This document shows positions 1 to 12,185 of a stretch of DNA of 64,000 bases, one piece after another. The stretch spans positions 9,036,569 to 9,100,568 of the forward strand of contig NC_092241.1 in the NCBI RefSeq assembly GCF_036320965.1, given 5' to 3'. Under the pieces are notes generated by a model. The model ran no database searches. It saw only the letters and a list, made by a program, of their open reading frames with translations, and had not been told where the DNA came from. The position numbers and the translations under genes were made by a program. The stretch comes from Panulirus ornatus. Its lineage: Eukaryota > Arthropoda > Malacostraca > Decapoda > Palinuridae. How positions within the stretch are numbered: the stretch's first letter is position 1; each line of letters opens with the position of its first letter.

Positions 1-788
1 GTAGTTGAAAGAAAATTTGCATTCATCAGTTTGTTAATTTCCTAATGAGCAAAATGGTGTCTATCTATCGATGTCTCATCATGGGGTTAGCCTCAACAAA
101 AGTCTCCACTTATCCTTGAGCTTACATGCCTCCCTCACATTAACCATTCCTGATAATTAGTGCTGTAAACTTTTGTCTTCCTGATCAAGTGTTTCCTTCA
201 GCAAAAACTTAGATTTTGTAATGATTTTAGTCAACTCTTATTATTTTTATTGTTTTGTGTCGTAACCACACAATATTTTGTAAATGGCAACTCATTTCTT
301 TATCTTCCTAGTTTTTCTCTCTGTAAGTGTGATGCAAGTCCGTCCTAAAATGAGTTTTGCCATCATAGTGAGTACACGTTTGCCCTGCTTCTATGAATAA
401 ATAATGTGGAATAAGGAAGAGATTCTTTAAAATAAAAGAAATACAAAAAATAGCGAGAATTACCAACCATACTGAAACAAGTGGATTGACATTGCTTATT
501 TAGAGTTTTATTAACCCAAGGGTAGCTAAACTTTTTTGCTGACAGTGCAACAGCTAAAAGATTTGTGCACAGATTATGAAAATCCAGTTTTAGGATTATG
601 TAAATTATTAGTACAGTATTCTTAGTCTATCATTTTGGATATCATTGCTGTAGTTTTAACCATTTTGATAACCATTTGTTGGTTGCTTGTACTTCCCACC
701 TGCATGATTAGAGATTGCATGTCAGTGTGGTGAGATGCAAAAAATATTTTGACTTTATATGATTAAGTATAAAGATATCTGTATTTGA
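1..788. other. AT-rich non-coding DNA
   Basis: No exon, repeat family or RNA gene could be recognised here. The sequence is AT-rich with stops in all frames. Confidence 0.5.
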
Positions 789-824
789 TATTATTATTAT
801 TATTATTTTTTTTTTTTTTTTTCA

Positions 825-1043
825 TACTATTCGCCATTTCCCGCATTAGCGAGGTAGCGTTAAGAACAGAGGACTGGGCCTTTGAGGGAATATCCTCATA
901 TGGCCCCCTTCTCTGTTCCTTCTTTTGGAAAATTTAAAAAAAAAATGAGAGGGGAGGATTTCCAGCCCCCCGCTCCCTTCCCCCCTAGTCGCCCTCCACG
1001 ACATGCAGGGAATACGTGGGAAGTACTCCCTCTCCCCCATATA
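825..1043 (-). mobile_element. Short non-autonomous LINE-derived repeat, copy 1
   Basis: Read on the - strand, this copy starts with the GGGAGAGGGAGTACTTCCC segment also found at the 5' end of the LINE at 53305. It then runs through a G-rich stretch, a T/A-rich stretch and a CTCAAAGGCCCAG segment. It ends in the tail motif CGCTACCTCGCTAATGCGGG followed by a poly(A)-like tract, seen as T on the + strand at about 807-822. Related copies lie at 3790-3965 and 52558-52788. No protein is encoded. Confidence 0.7.
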
Positions 1044-1179
1044 TATCCATCCATTTATTCACCCCGCCCCGTCGCCGTCCCCCGCGCCAGCGAGGCAGCG
1101 CAAGGAACGGCGACGGGGCAAAGTGAATAAATAGATAAACATATATAGGGGAGAAAGAACACTTCCCACGCATTCCCTG

Positions 1180-1181
<2 letters not shown>
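1004..1181. repeat. Large imperfect palindrome made of LINE 5' ends
   Basis: An outer pair of ~40-bp arms (1004-1043 and 1142-1181) consists of two inverted copies of the LINE/short-repeat 5' end, with about six mismatches. Inside it, a second pair of 25-nt arms (1054-1078 and 1107-1131, three mismatches) brackets a loop containing GCGAGGCAGCGCAAGGA, which resembles the reverse of the LINE tail motif. It could fold into one long cruciform or RNA hairpin. Confidence 0.75.

Positions 1182-1182
<1 letters not shown>

Positions 1183-1229
<47 letters not shown>
1183..1229. repeat. (ATT)n microsatellite
   Basis: Nearly pure ATT repeats follow directly on the palindrome. A partial copy of the short repeat (about 1262-1312, - strand) comes next. 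Confidence 0.9.
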
Positions 1230-1230
<1 letters not shown>

Positions 1231-1332
1231 CATTATTATTTTGTCATATCATACATATTCGCCATTTTCCACTTTAGCGAGGTAGTGTTAAGAATAGAAG
1301 GCTGAGCCTGTTCCTTTTTTCTTTTCTTTCTT

Positions 1333-1735
1333 TGGTTTCGGTGCATAATTACATGACAGCTAGAGACTGTGTGAACGAATGTGACCTTTATTGTCTTTTC
1401 TTAGCGCTACCTCGCACACATGAGGGGAGAGGGGGTTGTTATTTCTTGTGTGGCGGGGTGGCGATGGGAATATATAAGGGCAGACAGTATGAATTATGTA
1501 CATGTGTATATATGTATATGTGTGTGTATATATATGTATACGTTGAGATGTATAGGTATGTATATTTGCGTGTGTGGACGTGTATGTATATACATGTGTA
1601 TGTAGGTGGGTTGGGCCATTCTTTCGTCTGTGTCCTTGTGCTACCTCGCTAACGCGGGAGACAGCAACAAAGCAAAATAAATATAAATAAATAATAATTA
1701 TTATTATTATTATTATTATAATTATTATTATGTAA
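1333..1735 (+). mobile_element. LINE 3' UTR only, copy L1
   Basis: This copy holds only the 3' untranslated tail of the LINE family. It starts at the segment following the ORF (GGTTTCGGTGCAT) and passes the first GCGCTACCTCGC motif and a long TG/TA alternating tract. It ends in the second tail motif GCTACCTCGCTAACGCGGG, then AAATAAATA and an (ATT)n run. It is an extreme 5' truncation, as expected from target-primed reverse transcription. Confidence 0.8.
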
Positions 1736-1739
1736 ACAA

Positions 1740-2755
1740 TTGAAGCCATTTTCTATGTGTTCCTGATGCTGCCCCACTATGCAGGAAATGTTGAATTAAT
1801 ATGAAAAAATTTATTATTTCTCTCTGTTATTATTACAAGTCTAACAAAGGCCCTTTAGACCTGCCAGCAGCTTCAGCACCACCATAGTGCCTGCTGAGCT
1901 AACTTAGCTTGCTTCTTTCAATTTCTACTATGCCCTGTTACATAAAGGAAACCCATAAGAAATTTTAGAAAATGGGTCACCTGTGAGTAACTGTAGAATA
2001 TAAGAACCCTTAGTATCCCTGTTTTCTCTTTGCCACCTTTACCAGAGGTCTCACTTGTCATGTAAATATCAAAAGGGAACCTTTGAGATAGAATTTGTTT
2101 TCCACACATTACCACAGATTCTATTTATGTACATTTCTGACACCTGTTCCAATTGGAACTCCCTCAAAGGGGTGGCCATGGCAACATAGTCTCCCTAACT
2201 GAAGAACTTCAGTGCTGCTTCTTAGCATTAGTGCCTCACCCTTAACAGGCCACTGGCAGAGGGCAACTCTCCTGCAGTGTTTTCAGAGGCTCCTACCTAA
2301 TGTTCCTAATGACTACTTCTATCTAATGCTCCTACTTACTGCTTCTACCTAATGCTCCTGCCTAAATGTCCCTACCTAATACTTCTGTCCTACCATTTTG
2401 CCAGTAGGTAGGACTAGTGCATAGGGCTCACCACAGAAAAATTTAGAGTTAGGAAGAATAAGCTGTGTGAGTTAAGTGTTGTTAAGTGTTGCAAATGATA
2501 AGGAGATATTGTATGTTTGTAGACAGAATGCCAGTAGTTTACATATTATTGAGGCAGAAAGAAAAGACAACTAACTGGGTCAGAGGAGTGCAAATTGATA
2601 ACCACCAAGATGTCATTAACCCTCCCAGTACCCAGGCGGGTAGTACTGGTAAAATACCTCCCTGTTCATGGGCTGCTTACCAGTTACTACCAACTACTTC
2701 TGCAGAATAGTGCCTATTTTCTTATAGAAAGATTATTGTTATCAACAACATTATT
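1740..2755. other. Non-coding DNA without recognised features
   Basis: There is a short degenerate tandem stretch around 2290-2400 in which CTNCCTAATG(C/T)TCCT-like phrases recur. No exon or mobile element could be supported. Confidence 0.4.
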
Positions 2756-2758
2756 ATT

Positions 2759-2905
2759 GGACTGAACCAGTGCATGGAAAGGTCTGTAGGGCCTGTTTGT
2801 GGATGGGAGCTGTCTTTTTCAGTGTATGGCACATGACGACTAGAGAATGGATATGTTCTTGGTGCTCCCTTGCTAATGTGGGAAACAGAGATCAGTCATA
2901 AAAAA
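2759..2905 (+). mobile_element. Old LINE 3' UTR fragment L2
   Basis: This diverged match to the LINE tail runs from GGACTGAACCAGTGCATG through CATGACGACTAGAGA to a decayed tail motif (CTCCCTTGCTAATGTGGG). It is clearly older than the 29-61 kb copies. Confidence 0.55.
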
Positions 2906-2994
2906 GAAAATTTTTATTATTATTATTGTAGCTGACACAGCATGGGAAACTGAATATCCTAATCAAGGTGTATATATTTTATTCATTTATTATT

Positions 2995-3778
2995 TATGCT
3001 TAATTACTGTTTCCCTTGTCAGCAAGGTAGCTCCAGGAAACAGACGAAGATTGGCCCAATCCCCTCATATACACATATATATATACATAAATGTCCATAC
3101 ACATATACATACATATATATATCCACATACACAGACATGTATATGTATACCCATGTACATATTCATACTTGCTTGTCTTCATCCATTCCTGGCGCTACCC
3201 TACCCCACAGGAGAAAGCATCGCTACCCCCTGCTTCAGCAAGGTAGCTACAGGAAAAGACAAAAAAAGGCCACATTTGTTCACACTTGGTCTCTAGTTGT
3301 CATGTGTAGTGCACTGAAACCACAGCTTCCTATCCACATCGAGGCCCCACAGACCTTTCCATGGTTTACGCCAAACATTTCACATGCCCGGGTTCAGTCC
3401 ATTAACAGCACAACGACTTCGGTATACCACTTTTTTTCCAATTCACTGTATTCCTTGCACACCTCTTACCCTACTGTATATATATTCATTATACGCCATC
3501 TCCAGCGTTAGCTAGATAGCACAAGGAAACAGACATGCATATACATACATGTCCACACACGCACATATTAATACCTATACATTTCAACGTATACATATAT
3601 ATACATACACAGACATATACACATATACATATGTACATAATTCATACTTGCTGCCTTCATTCATTCCCGTCGCTACCCTGCCACACATGAAATGACAACA
3701 TCCTCTCCCCGCATGCGCGCGAGGTAGCGCTAGGAAAAGACAACATAGGCCACATACATACATGTATACATACATACA
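2995..3778 (-). mobile_element. Two tandem old LINE 3' tails (L3, L4)
   Basis: Two consecutive reverse-orientation LINE tails are present. The first (about 2995-3475) has GTTTCCCTTGTCAGCAAGG, the TATACA/CATACA tract and the post-ORF segment. The second (about 3483-3778) has CCAGCGTTAGCTAGATAGC, the same tract, then CGAGGTAGCGCTAGGAAAAG. Neither keeps coding sequence. Apparent ORFs here arise from the alternating TATA/CACA tract. Confidence 0.65.
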
Positions 3779-3965
3779 TACATACATACATATTCAGCTT
3801 TTCCCACATCAGCAAGGTAGCATTGAAAACAAAGGACTGAGTCTTAGAGAGAAAATTCTCATTTACCCCCCTTCTCTGTTCCTTCGGAGAAGTAAAAACT
3901 GAAAGGGAGGATTTCCAGCCCCCCACTCCCACCTTACAACTTGCAGGGAGTACGTGGGAAGTATT
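3779..3965 (-). mobile_element. Short non-autonomous LINE-derived repeat, copy 2
   Basis: This diverged copy has the same order as 825-1043: tail motif (CACATCAGCAAGGTAGCATTG), ACAAAGGACTGAGTC, CTCTGTTCCTTC, GAGGATTTCCAGCCCCCC, and GGGAGTACGTGGGAAGTATT at its 5' end. It directly follows the L4 tail. Confidence 0.65.
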
Positions 3966-6342
3966 CAGATGCCCAATTTCTTGACCAACACAAAATAGGA
4001 TGAATAGCTGTCTGGTACAGCCAGTATTCAGACGCATGCAGGCCATGCATGTATCACAGTCAGCAACACTACCCATTTCATTATTATTAAGGTGTGAATT
4101 TTTTAGCCACAACTGTAAAATATGATTGAAGTAAATTAATTTTCCAGTTTATTTGCTTGATATTTCTTTCACTAATTATCTTATGATTGACTCATCAGAT
4201 TTGCTGGTAGTTGCTCACTTTTTGACAATCACCTTAGGTGTTTATGGAAAGTCAGTTTAAATTCTAACCTCGTCATCTAGTAACTGGTATCAGTTACTTT
4301 AAAAAACTAATAAGTATTAGCTTCACCCTTGGGCTTTTTCTTTTTGGTTGCATGTCCATACAACTGTACCAGACAACATTTAGTGAAGGATAAGGTTTGG
4401 TCTACTAGATTTACAGTTGTTTCCCAACATGTAGTAGAAGTTAGGTGTGCAAATTATTAAAAGACTAGTGTAATTACGCAAAATGATGCATAAATTCTTG
4501 TTTACTGTATTTTCATCTAGTGTTGTGGAAGATCAAAGTAATCTATAGATTGTGAACATTTATGACCTGCATAAAATGATAGATATTACAATAGGTATTA
4601 TATAGATGTATTATTGAGATATAAGGATGTGAAGATGACAGTAGTGTGGAAATAATGTATCAGCCATGTTAAGGCTGAGCATTGTAAGTATGTACTTGTA
4701 AGAGTTAGCAACTTCAGGAAGGAAGCATGCAAGAGTACAAAAGCATGCTTCTGAGCACTAGTGGTATTTGATATGTATTGCTTTATTTTCAATTGAAATA
4801 CTATGTGCTGAGTTATCATAAAATTTGAAGACTCTGTTTAACCATTTCTGATAATCAGTTGTGTAGAATATTTTCTTGGTGCTACTTTTTTGTAAGATGA
4901 AATGTACACTTGCCAATTTTGTAAATACAGCAGCTTTCCTAGTGGTGTATCATTTCCTTGTACTATATAATGCTGCTTGCAGAAGGTAAATTATACAGAA
5001 AATGGATATAGAGACTGGGTGTATAATCATCATTGATGCTAAGTGAATATGTTAAACTACAACAAAGAGTTTTTATGTTTGTACTGATTAATCATAAAGT
5101 TACAGTAGAAGTATAATTGGAACTAACAGGGCATTTTTCTTTCTTTTTTGTAACTAAAATGGCATAAGCAAAAACTGGCTTCCATCATGGTCATCTCAAA
5201 TGAATGAAAAAATAAAGTGTATGAAGAAAAGAAAGAAAAGATTAAAATGAGCCCTTTGGGTGTTCTGTATACCTGACTTCTAAAGGTTTGTAATGTCATG
5301 GAAATAGAAATTGGCGAAAAGAAGGAAGAAAATTCCACAGCATTGCTGTTCAAAGTAAGGTTAATCCTCGTGTGATTGGTCTCTTCACAGAAATTATAGG
5401 AAGTAGCAGCCAGTCAGGTGTTACAGACCCAGGCCTTAGTGGCTTAGACACTTGTAGGTGGCTTACAAGAGCAGTGGCTAAAATTGGACCTGTAGAATAG
5501 TGTGGAACATTGTCATGGTAGATGGAAAAGGACAGTTGAAGAAAGGTGATAGGTGGAGATTAAAAGACAGAAAGCTTTTCATTTGACAGTGAACAGGAGG
5601 AAAGTGGAAGAAAGGTTAACCTAGATATGTGAGCTGTATTCTGTACTGAGTAGAATAGGACTTCTGTAGATATGGAATGAGTAGTCATGAGATTAGTCGT
5701 ACTGACACCAATACAACACATGCAGATTTTGTGATGCTCAAAATATTTTTTGGGATTTCCAGGATAGAGTGGAGGATATGGTATGCCCATCATGTCTTGA
5801 CATTTGAAAGTGGAAGTTGAGTGAGATTTAGAGCTAGAAAGATACCAAGGATGAAATGGAAGGATCAAGTGAAATTACAAACTAAATTGAGATATGATTT
5901 TTAGAATATCTGAGAATATCCCAGACACAAAGAGTATGTTGGACTGCTACAATTAAAGGGATACAAACTGGGTAATTTACAAATCTCAATCATGATTTAA
6001 AAAAAAGAATTTGGTTTCTAAGATGAAAGAAATCATGTAGAAATATAGCATACATACAAAAAAAGTCAGAAAAAATATGAGGCAGATGAGCCCCTCAAGC
6101 AAAATCAATGATGACATGAATCACTGTTTATGAAAGGAATATATGCAGACATGAAGAATATGTACTGGCAAGTGTGCTAACATAACTAATAGGGCCATGG
6201 TATGATGCTAAATTTAATGAATATATCTACCAACAGGAAGGGAGGAGGTGGGGTAGGACCTTACTGAGTGGTGATGCAAATTGAGTGAATGACACCTGTC
6301 AATATTCATGGTTGCTATTTACATTCACACATGTAGGTATCT
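3966..6342. other. Non-coding DNA with one ancient repeat
   Basis: No exon was recognised. The part at about 5220-5900 is weakly but repeatedly similar to 63190-63690 (see that entry). The remainder is AT-rich unique-looking sequence. Confidence 0.4.
5220..5900 (+). repeat. Ancient interspersed repeat, copy A
   Basis: It shares ordered phrases with 63190-63690: AATT(C/T)CACAGC near the start, then TC(T/A)(C/A)CACAGAAA(T/C)TATAGGA, AGTCA(G/T)GTG, GAGCAGTGGC(T/C)AAAAT and GTAGATGGAAA/GTGGATGGAAAG. No coding potential is evident. The family is unidentified. Confidence 0.5.
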
Positions 6343-7655
6343 TCCATATTTGTTTCCCATGTCAGTGATGTAGCACCAGGAACAGATGAAGAAGGGCCTT
6401 ATTTGTTCATATCTATTTTCTAGCTGTTATGTGCAATGCACCAAAACCATATGCCTCAATCCACAACTAGGCCCCACATGCATTTTCATTATTTCCCCCA
6501 GTTGCTTCATGTCCCCTGGATCAGTCCATTGATGGGATAGAGTGAATTGGAGCAATGTGGTATACAGGGGGTGGGCCCTCCCATGTATACCACATTGCTC
6601 CAATTCACTCTGCTCTATGCACACCCTTTCACCCTCCTGCATATTTAGGTCCAGATCACTCAAAATCTTTTTCATTCAGTCCTTCCATTTCCAATTTGAT
6701 TTACCCCTTCTCCTTGTCCCTCCATTTCAAACACATACATCCTCTTTGCCAGTCTCTCCTCACTCATTCTCTCCATTTGTCTAAACCATTTCAGCACACC
6801 TTCAGCTCTCCCAACCACACGCTTATTACCACGCCACTCCCTTACCCATTTATTATTTACTTGATCAAGCTACCTCACCACATATTGTCCTCGAACATTT
6901 CATTTTCAGTACATCTCCACTCTTCTGCACATTCTCATCTATAGCTCATGCTTCACATCCATTCAACATCACTAGGACTACTTTACCTTCAAACATACCC
7001 ATTTTCACTCATAGATATTGACCTTTCTCTCCTCACATTTCTCAATACTTCCAAAACCTTTTTCCCAGATTACTTACTCAGGCTTCTGTGGTTCCATTCA
7101 CTGCTGTAACTACTTCCAGGCATCTAAAAGAATTCACTTCCTCCAAATTTTCTTCAGTTAATTTCACACTTCAACTAACCTGTACCCTTTGCCTGCTAAA
7201 CCTAGTAACCTTGCTTTTATTCACGTTCACTCATGACTTCCTTCCTTCACACAATACCACATTCAGTCACCAACTTCTTCAGTTTCTCACTTGAATCTAC
7301 CAACAGTATTGTGTCAACAGGAAACTACAACTGACTCAATTCTCAAGCCACTTTATCCACTGCAGACTGCCCTTGCATTTACCTTCCTCACCACCACAAA
7401 TTAAATAGCCATGGTAACATCACACACCATTGCTGCAGATCAACTTGGATACATTCAGTATCCTCTCTACCTACTTGCACATATTTCATACACTCATGAT
7501 AAATCTCAGTGCTTTTAGATGCTTTTCTTCCGCACCATATATAATCATAAGACCTTCCCCAAAACTATCCAACGATATGCTTTCACCAGATACATAAATG
7601 CCATGTACAAATCTTTCTGTTTCTCTTTAGTATTTCTTACACACATTCTTTAAAT
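6343..7655 (-). mobile_element. Old, decayed LINE copy L5 (RT C-terminal half plus tail)
   Basis: It is collinear with younger - strand copies. It starts with a decayed 3' tail (CCATGTCAGTGATGTAGCACC) and then the C-terminal region (an MKKILSDLDLNMQEGE-like peptide at 6675-6628). It continues through remnants of the RT region to about 7655 (CATAAATGCCATGTACAAATC). Many stops and frameshifts make it a pseudogene-grade copy, clearly older than those at 29-61 kb. Confidence 0.75.
6539..6611. repeat. Perfect 28-nt inverted repeat inside L5
   Basis: 6539-6566 and 6584-6611 are exact reverse complements, separated by a 17-nt G/C-rich spacer containing GGGCCC. The segment is the end of the LINE ORF (AGAGTGAATTGGAGC...) duplicated in inverted orientation. 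Confidence 0.9.
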
Positions 7656-10600
7656 CAAACAGAGATTTCCACAATAAGGAAATTTTTGACATTTAATTTG
7701 GTCTATAGATCTGACAGTTCAAGGTAACAGTTCAGGTTCAAAAACAAACCACCTCACAGAGCATCTGCTTTAACTTAAAAGTTAAGACTCTGGTCTTTCA
7801 GTATGTCGTATGGATGCTTACTGGGACATTTCAAGATCTTAGTGTTTGGTAGTTTTCTCCATTCAAGTGGTGCCCACACCTGTCAGTGTGAGACCTTTCA
7901 GATTATTCATAGCCCTGCAGCTTTGAGCAGGAATGACAGACAAAAGCTTCAAACAATTCCATAGTTCGAGCCAGATCCTTATATAGCAAATTAATACTTT
8001 GGAATACTCAGAGTGGTATTCCTTGTCTTCCCAAGGACAGCTTGATATTTTACATTTACTACAATTGCTTTGAGGTCCCAGATCTGGGTGTCTTCTCATT
8101 CATGGGTTCCTCAGCCTGTGATCTATGGATTCCTCACGAGCCATAGACCATTTCCAGATGGTCAAAAAAAAAAGCCAAAATTAGTTCAAACAAACATTGA
8201 GTAAAGCATGATGCTTACATGCTTTATATGCATAATTTTGTTAATAACTATAAAGATATTGTTTTGCTTATTGCCACCAATATTCTCTAATCTGTTAATA
8301 TACTGCAAATGAAATTTGATTAATGTTGCTAGTTTTTGTCCTCATCCCTCGAGTGATAACATCTTAAGTTATACTGTACTCATTAATGAGCAATTTAGTT
8401 TTAGTAACTGTGCCTCCACCCCATAAATAAGTGTAGAATGGTCCACAGAACAAGTGGATGACTCTTAGTGATCCTTGAGGTGAAAACATTGTAAAACTAC
8501 CAGCATATACTGTCTCTGGTTAGTTGATTCCAATCATCCACCATCGTAACAATGAACCAGTACTTTCATGCTTGGTATGACCTCTACTTACTCCAGTGCT
8601 GCATTTCCTAAAGAACTGTCCACCATCAGTGATATGGAAACCTGAAGGCTGATATCTGTCCTCTTTCTCTCCTCACCACCTTGATGGACAGCTCTGTAGC
8701 CCCCAACCTTTTGTTATATCAATCCTCTTAACTCAGGTACTATCATAGTTGCTTTTTTTCTTGTAACATTTCAGTCAGATCTTTGTGTTTTTTGGGTGTG
8801 GTGAGCAGACTTGTGAGGCATTATCCATTTTTGGTCTGAATTTTGCAGAGAATAATGTACTAAATGTGTCCTTATGCTTAGACTTGAATGCGATTCTTAT
8901 ACTTGCTAGCAGACAAGTTGCCTCTTTCAGTTTTTCTGGTGATATTAGGCACTGTGTCAACAATCCCCAACTCTTTCACATGCAGGTTTCTGTAGTTTAT
9001 TTCGCATTAGGTAATTCTTGCACAGAAGCCTTCTCTCATCTTGTCTCATTCTCTTTACTTTGTTCTTATTTGGATTACCTCGTCATCTGCTTATCTGAAC
9101 TAATTTGGGGTTTGCCCATTTTTCCTTGTAGGCTGATGCAATTATGCCCTCAGGTTCAGGAGACAAATTGCAGAGTAGAGAAATGTGATTTTTGAAGGAT
9201 AAAGAATCTTATTTCACAGAAGCAAGGTACTGCAAGCAATTTTTCCTAGTTTTCTCACTCTGCCTGGTCTTTCTCTCCATTACAAAAAAAGACTTTCATC
9301 TTTGACTACTGTGACCAGGAACTGTGAAATGTGAGCTCTGGGTAGCTGTTAGACAATGGGTCAATATTGTCAGCCTTATGGCAGTTGCTGATTGGCTGAG
9401 GGTGGATCCAATTCATGAGTGAGCAGCTGCAGAAAAAACTAATGGTCATTTGCAAGGTTGAGCAAATGCTGGTGTCTGACTCCTAATCTGTATATTCTTT
9501 GGTTCATGATCATGGGACATCATCGAAGAGAAATGCTTTTTCAGTTTTCAAAACCAGTACTTTCAGTAAGTACTGATCTGTTACTCAAAATATGTAAGTG
9601 ATCAGATTATACAATTAAGCACCATGTGATATTTGTTGAAGGCCATTTCAAGGCTAAGTCCACAAGTGCAGTAGATTTACTTTGTTGTATTGTCTCACTG
9701 TTTGCCATTTTTTATTTATTGTTCTTTAATGTTTTCCACCATTTGAGATGCTTTTGCACTTTAAAGAAATATGAATTATCCAACTCTGGAGATGTTGATG
9801 CATCATAGTAGTAATTCTGAATGAGCCTTAATGTAGCTTTTGGGAATTTTTGGGCTGCAGAAATTTGGATTTTTTAATCCCAACCTGTAATTATTTTTTT
9901 CTCTAAAAGATGTCAGTTTTTATAAGCACTGCTAATCATATTGTTACTCTTTGAAGAGAACTCCTTTTCTTTTAATGGCTCTTGTGTGATTCCACTAACA
10001 TCAGAGTCTGAATCTGACAACAGTAGAGAAGGATGCTATGATGTGGATGGAAGAGGCTTTCTTACTAGCAGAAAATATACATTTGCTTTGAATTGGCATT
10101 ATTTTCACCTATTTTTTCCCCATTGCTGCATTTAGATGAGGGCCAACACTTTGTCTAGGTACAATGAGACCCATATAGAAGTTCTTTCTTCTTTAAGTCT
10201 CATAAATGGATATTTTTAGATTCTGAAAATGTTTAAATTGTTAGAAATGTACTGAAATTTTTCATATTCTCTGAACAAAACTTACAGTGATTGATATTCC
10301 CACCAGTAACGTTATTTAAGGTTTTCTGAATAAAGGTTTATCTGTTAGCATTACAAATTGATCAGAATATATTGAAAATTGAATTACTTTGCACCATTAT
10401 TTGAAAAATCATTTGGTTAGCTTAGGTGGCTCTCTTATGTTGAGATCACATGTTTGTATATTCTTCAAGAAATTATTTTGATTATTTTGGGTTACCTTAA
10501 TAGCAGAAGACATGTTCATACACATGTGTATCCAGTATATAGTTTCCAAATACAGGATACTTGGCACATCCTTATGTATTGTATGCAAGGCATATGATCA

Positions 10601-10932
10601 AGAGCTACAAAGTGATAGTGATTCAAAATCATGGAAGTCAAACCCAACAGCCACACTATTGCATCTTACATTTATTTTGGATGCGTTCACCATATAAGCT
10701 AAGGCAAATATTCCTTCATCTTTACACTGTAGGATAGCTTATGGAAAACATCCTCTGAAAGCTACAAGTTTTGATTGTGAAAAGTGAAATTATAGAGAAT
10801 TTTTTTTCATAAAGTAAGTCATAGAATTTATTCTTATATCAAAATATCTGTCATAATCTGTTGTTTTTTATCTTGGAAAAATGTGCATCCTTTATTCAGC
10901 CATGAAGTTTTGATCAGATTTGGCATCTTTAG
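7656..10932. other. Non-coding DNA, probably intron or upstream of NANP
   Basis: No exon was recognised on either strand and no recent repeat was seen. An open frame of 136 codons at 8785-9195 looks fortuitous. The missing first NANP exon, which should encode a DxDxT-type HAD motif, was searched for here by eye without success. Confidence 0.4.
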
Positions 10933-11116
10933 GTTGCATCATGGCTCACAAATCAAGGACTGCCCAAAGAAGAAAGCAGGCAGATTACAACAGGCTTTCT
11001 ACAGAAATTTCGAGAAGCTCCTGCCCCAAATTACCCAACAGATGTGGCTGGATTGGACAAATGGAGATTAGATATTTGGGCATCAGTTTTGCCTGAAATA
11101 TATCATCAATACATAG
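10933..11116 (+). CDS. NANP: NANP exon (cap domain, N-terminal part)
   Basis: The acceptor is CATCTTTAG before 10933 and the donor G|GTGTGT follows 11116. The frame gives VASWLTNQGLPKEE at the start and LPEIYHQYI at the end, matching the helical cap segment of NANP that follows the DxDxT motif. It ends in phase 1. Confidence 0.75.
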
Positions 11117-12105
11117 GTGTGTATTTATCTTATGATGAAAGATTGTTAAATGTAGTACATCCAGACTAAGGAAAGTAAATTGGGAGGTAAGTTTGAATGG
11201 AGAAAAACTGGAGGAAGTAAAGTGTTTTAGATATCAGGGAGGGGACTTAGCAGTAGCTGGAACTATGGAAGCGGAAGTGAGTCACAGGGTGGGGAATAGG
11301 GTGAAGGTTCTGGGAGTGTTGAAGAATGTGTGGAAGGCAAGAATGTTATTCGGAGAGCAAAAATGGGTATGTTTGAAGGAATAGTGGTTCCAACAATGTT
11401 ATATGGTTGCGAGGCATGGGCCATAGATAGGGTTATATGGAGGAGGGTGAATGTATTGGAAATGAAATGTTTGAGGACAATATGGGGTGTGAGGTGGTTT
11501 GATCAAGTAAGTAATGAAAGGATAAGAGAGATGTGTGGGAATAAAAGGAGTGTGGTTGAGAGAGCAGAAGAGGGTGTATTAAAATGGTTTGGTCACATGG
11601 AGAGAATGAGTTAGGAAAGATTGACAAAGAGGATATATGTATCAGAAGTGGAAGGAACAAGGAGAAGCAGGAGACCAAATTGGAGGTGGAAGGATGAAGT
11701 GAAAAAGATTTTGAGTGATCAGGGCCTGAACATACAGGAGGGTGAAAGGTTTGCAAGGAATAGAGTGAATTGGAATGATGTGCTATACAGGGGTCGGAGT
11801 GCTGTCATTGCACTGAACCAGGGCATGTGAAGCATATTGGAAAGGATCACAATTTTGTGCGAGTTCAAGATATTCCTATGAGTCCACAGGGAAAATGAAA
11901 CACAAAAAGTTCCCAAGCGCACTTTCGTGTAAGAATCACATCATCAAGGGATCAACATGTTTACCAAATGGCGTCCTAGCTTTGTCTCTTCGATGTATAT
12001 CAACTGACTGTTATATTTCTCTCTTGTGTCTCCCCTGATGATGTGATTACACGAAAGTGCACTTGGGAACTTTTCGTGTTTCATTTTCCCCGTGGACTCA
12101 TAGGA

Positions 12106-12185
<80 letters not shown>

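Noticed and set aside
985..1233. Open frame beginning with a long isoleucine run
   Set aside because: It is the translated (ATT)n microsatellite plus palindrome; no gene.
8785..9195. 136-codon + strand frame before NANP
   Set aside because: Lacks any HAD motif I (DxDxT) and splice logic, so it is not the missing NANP exon; probably fortuitous.
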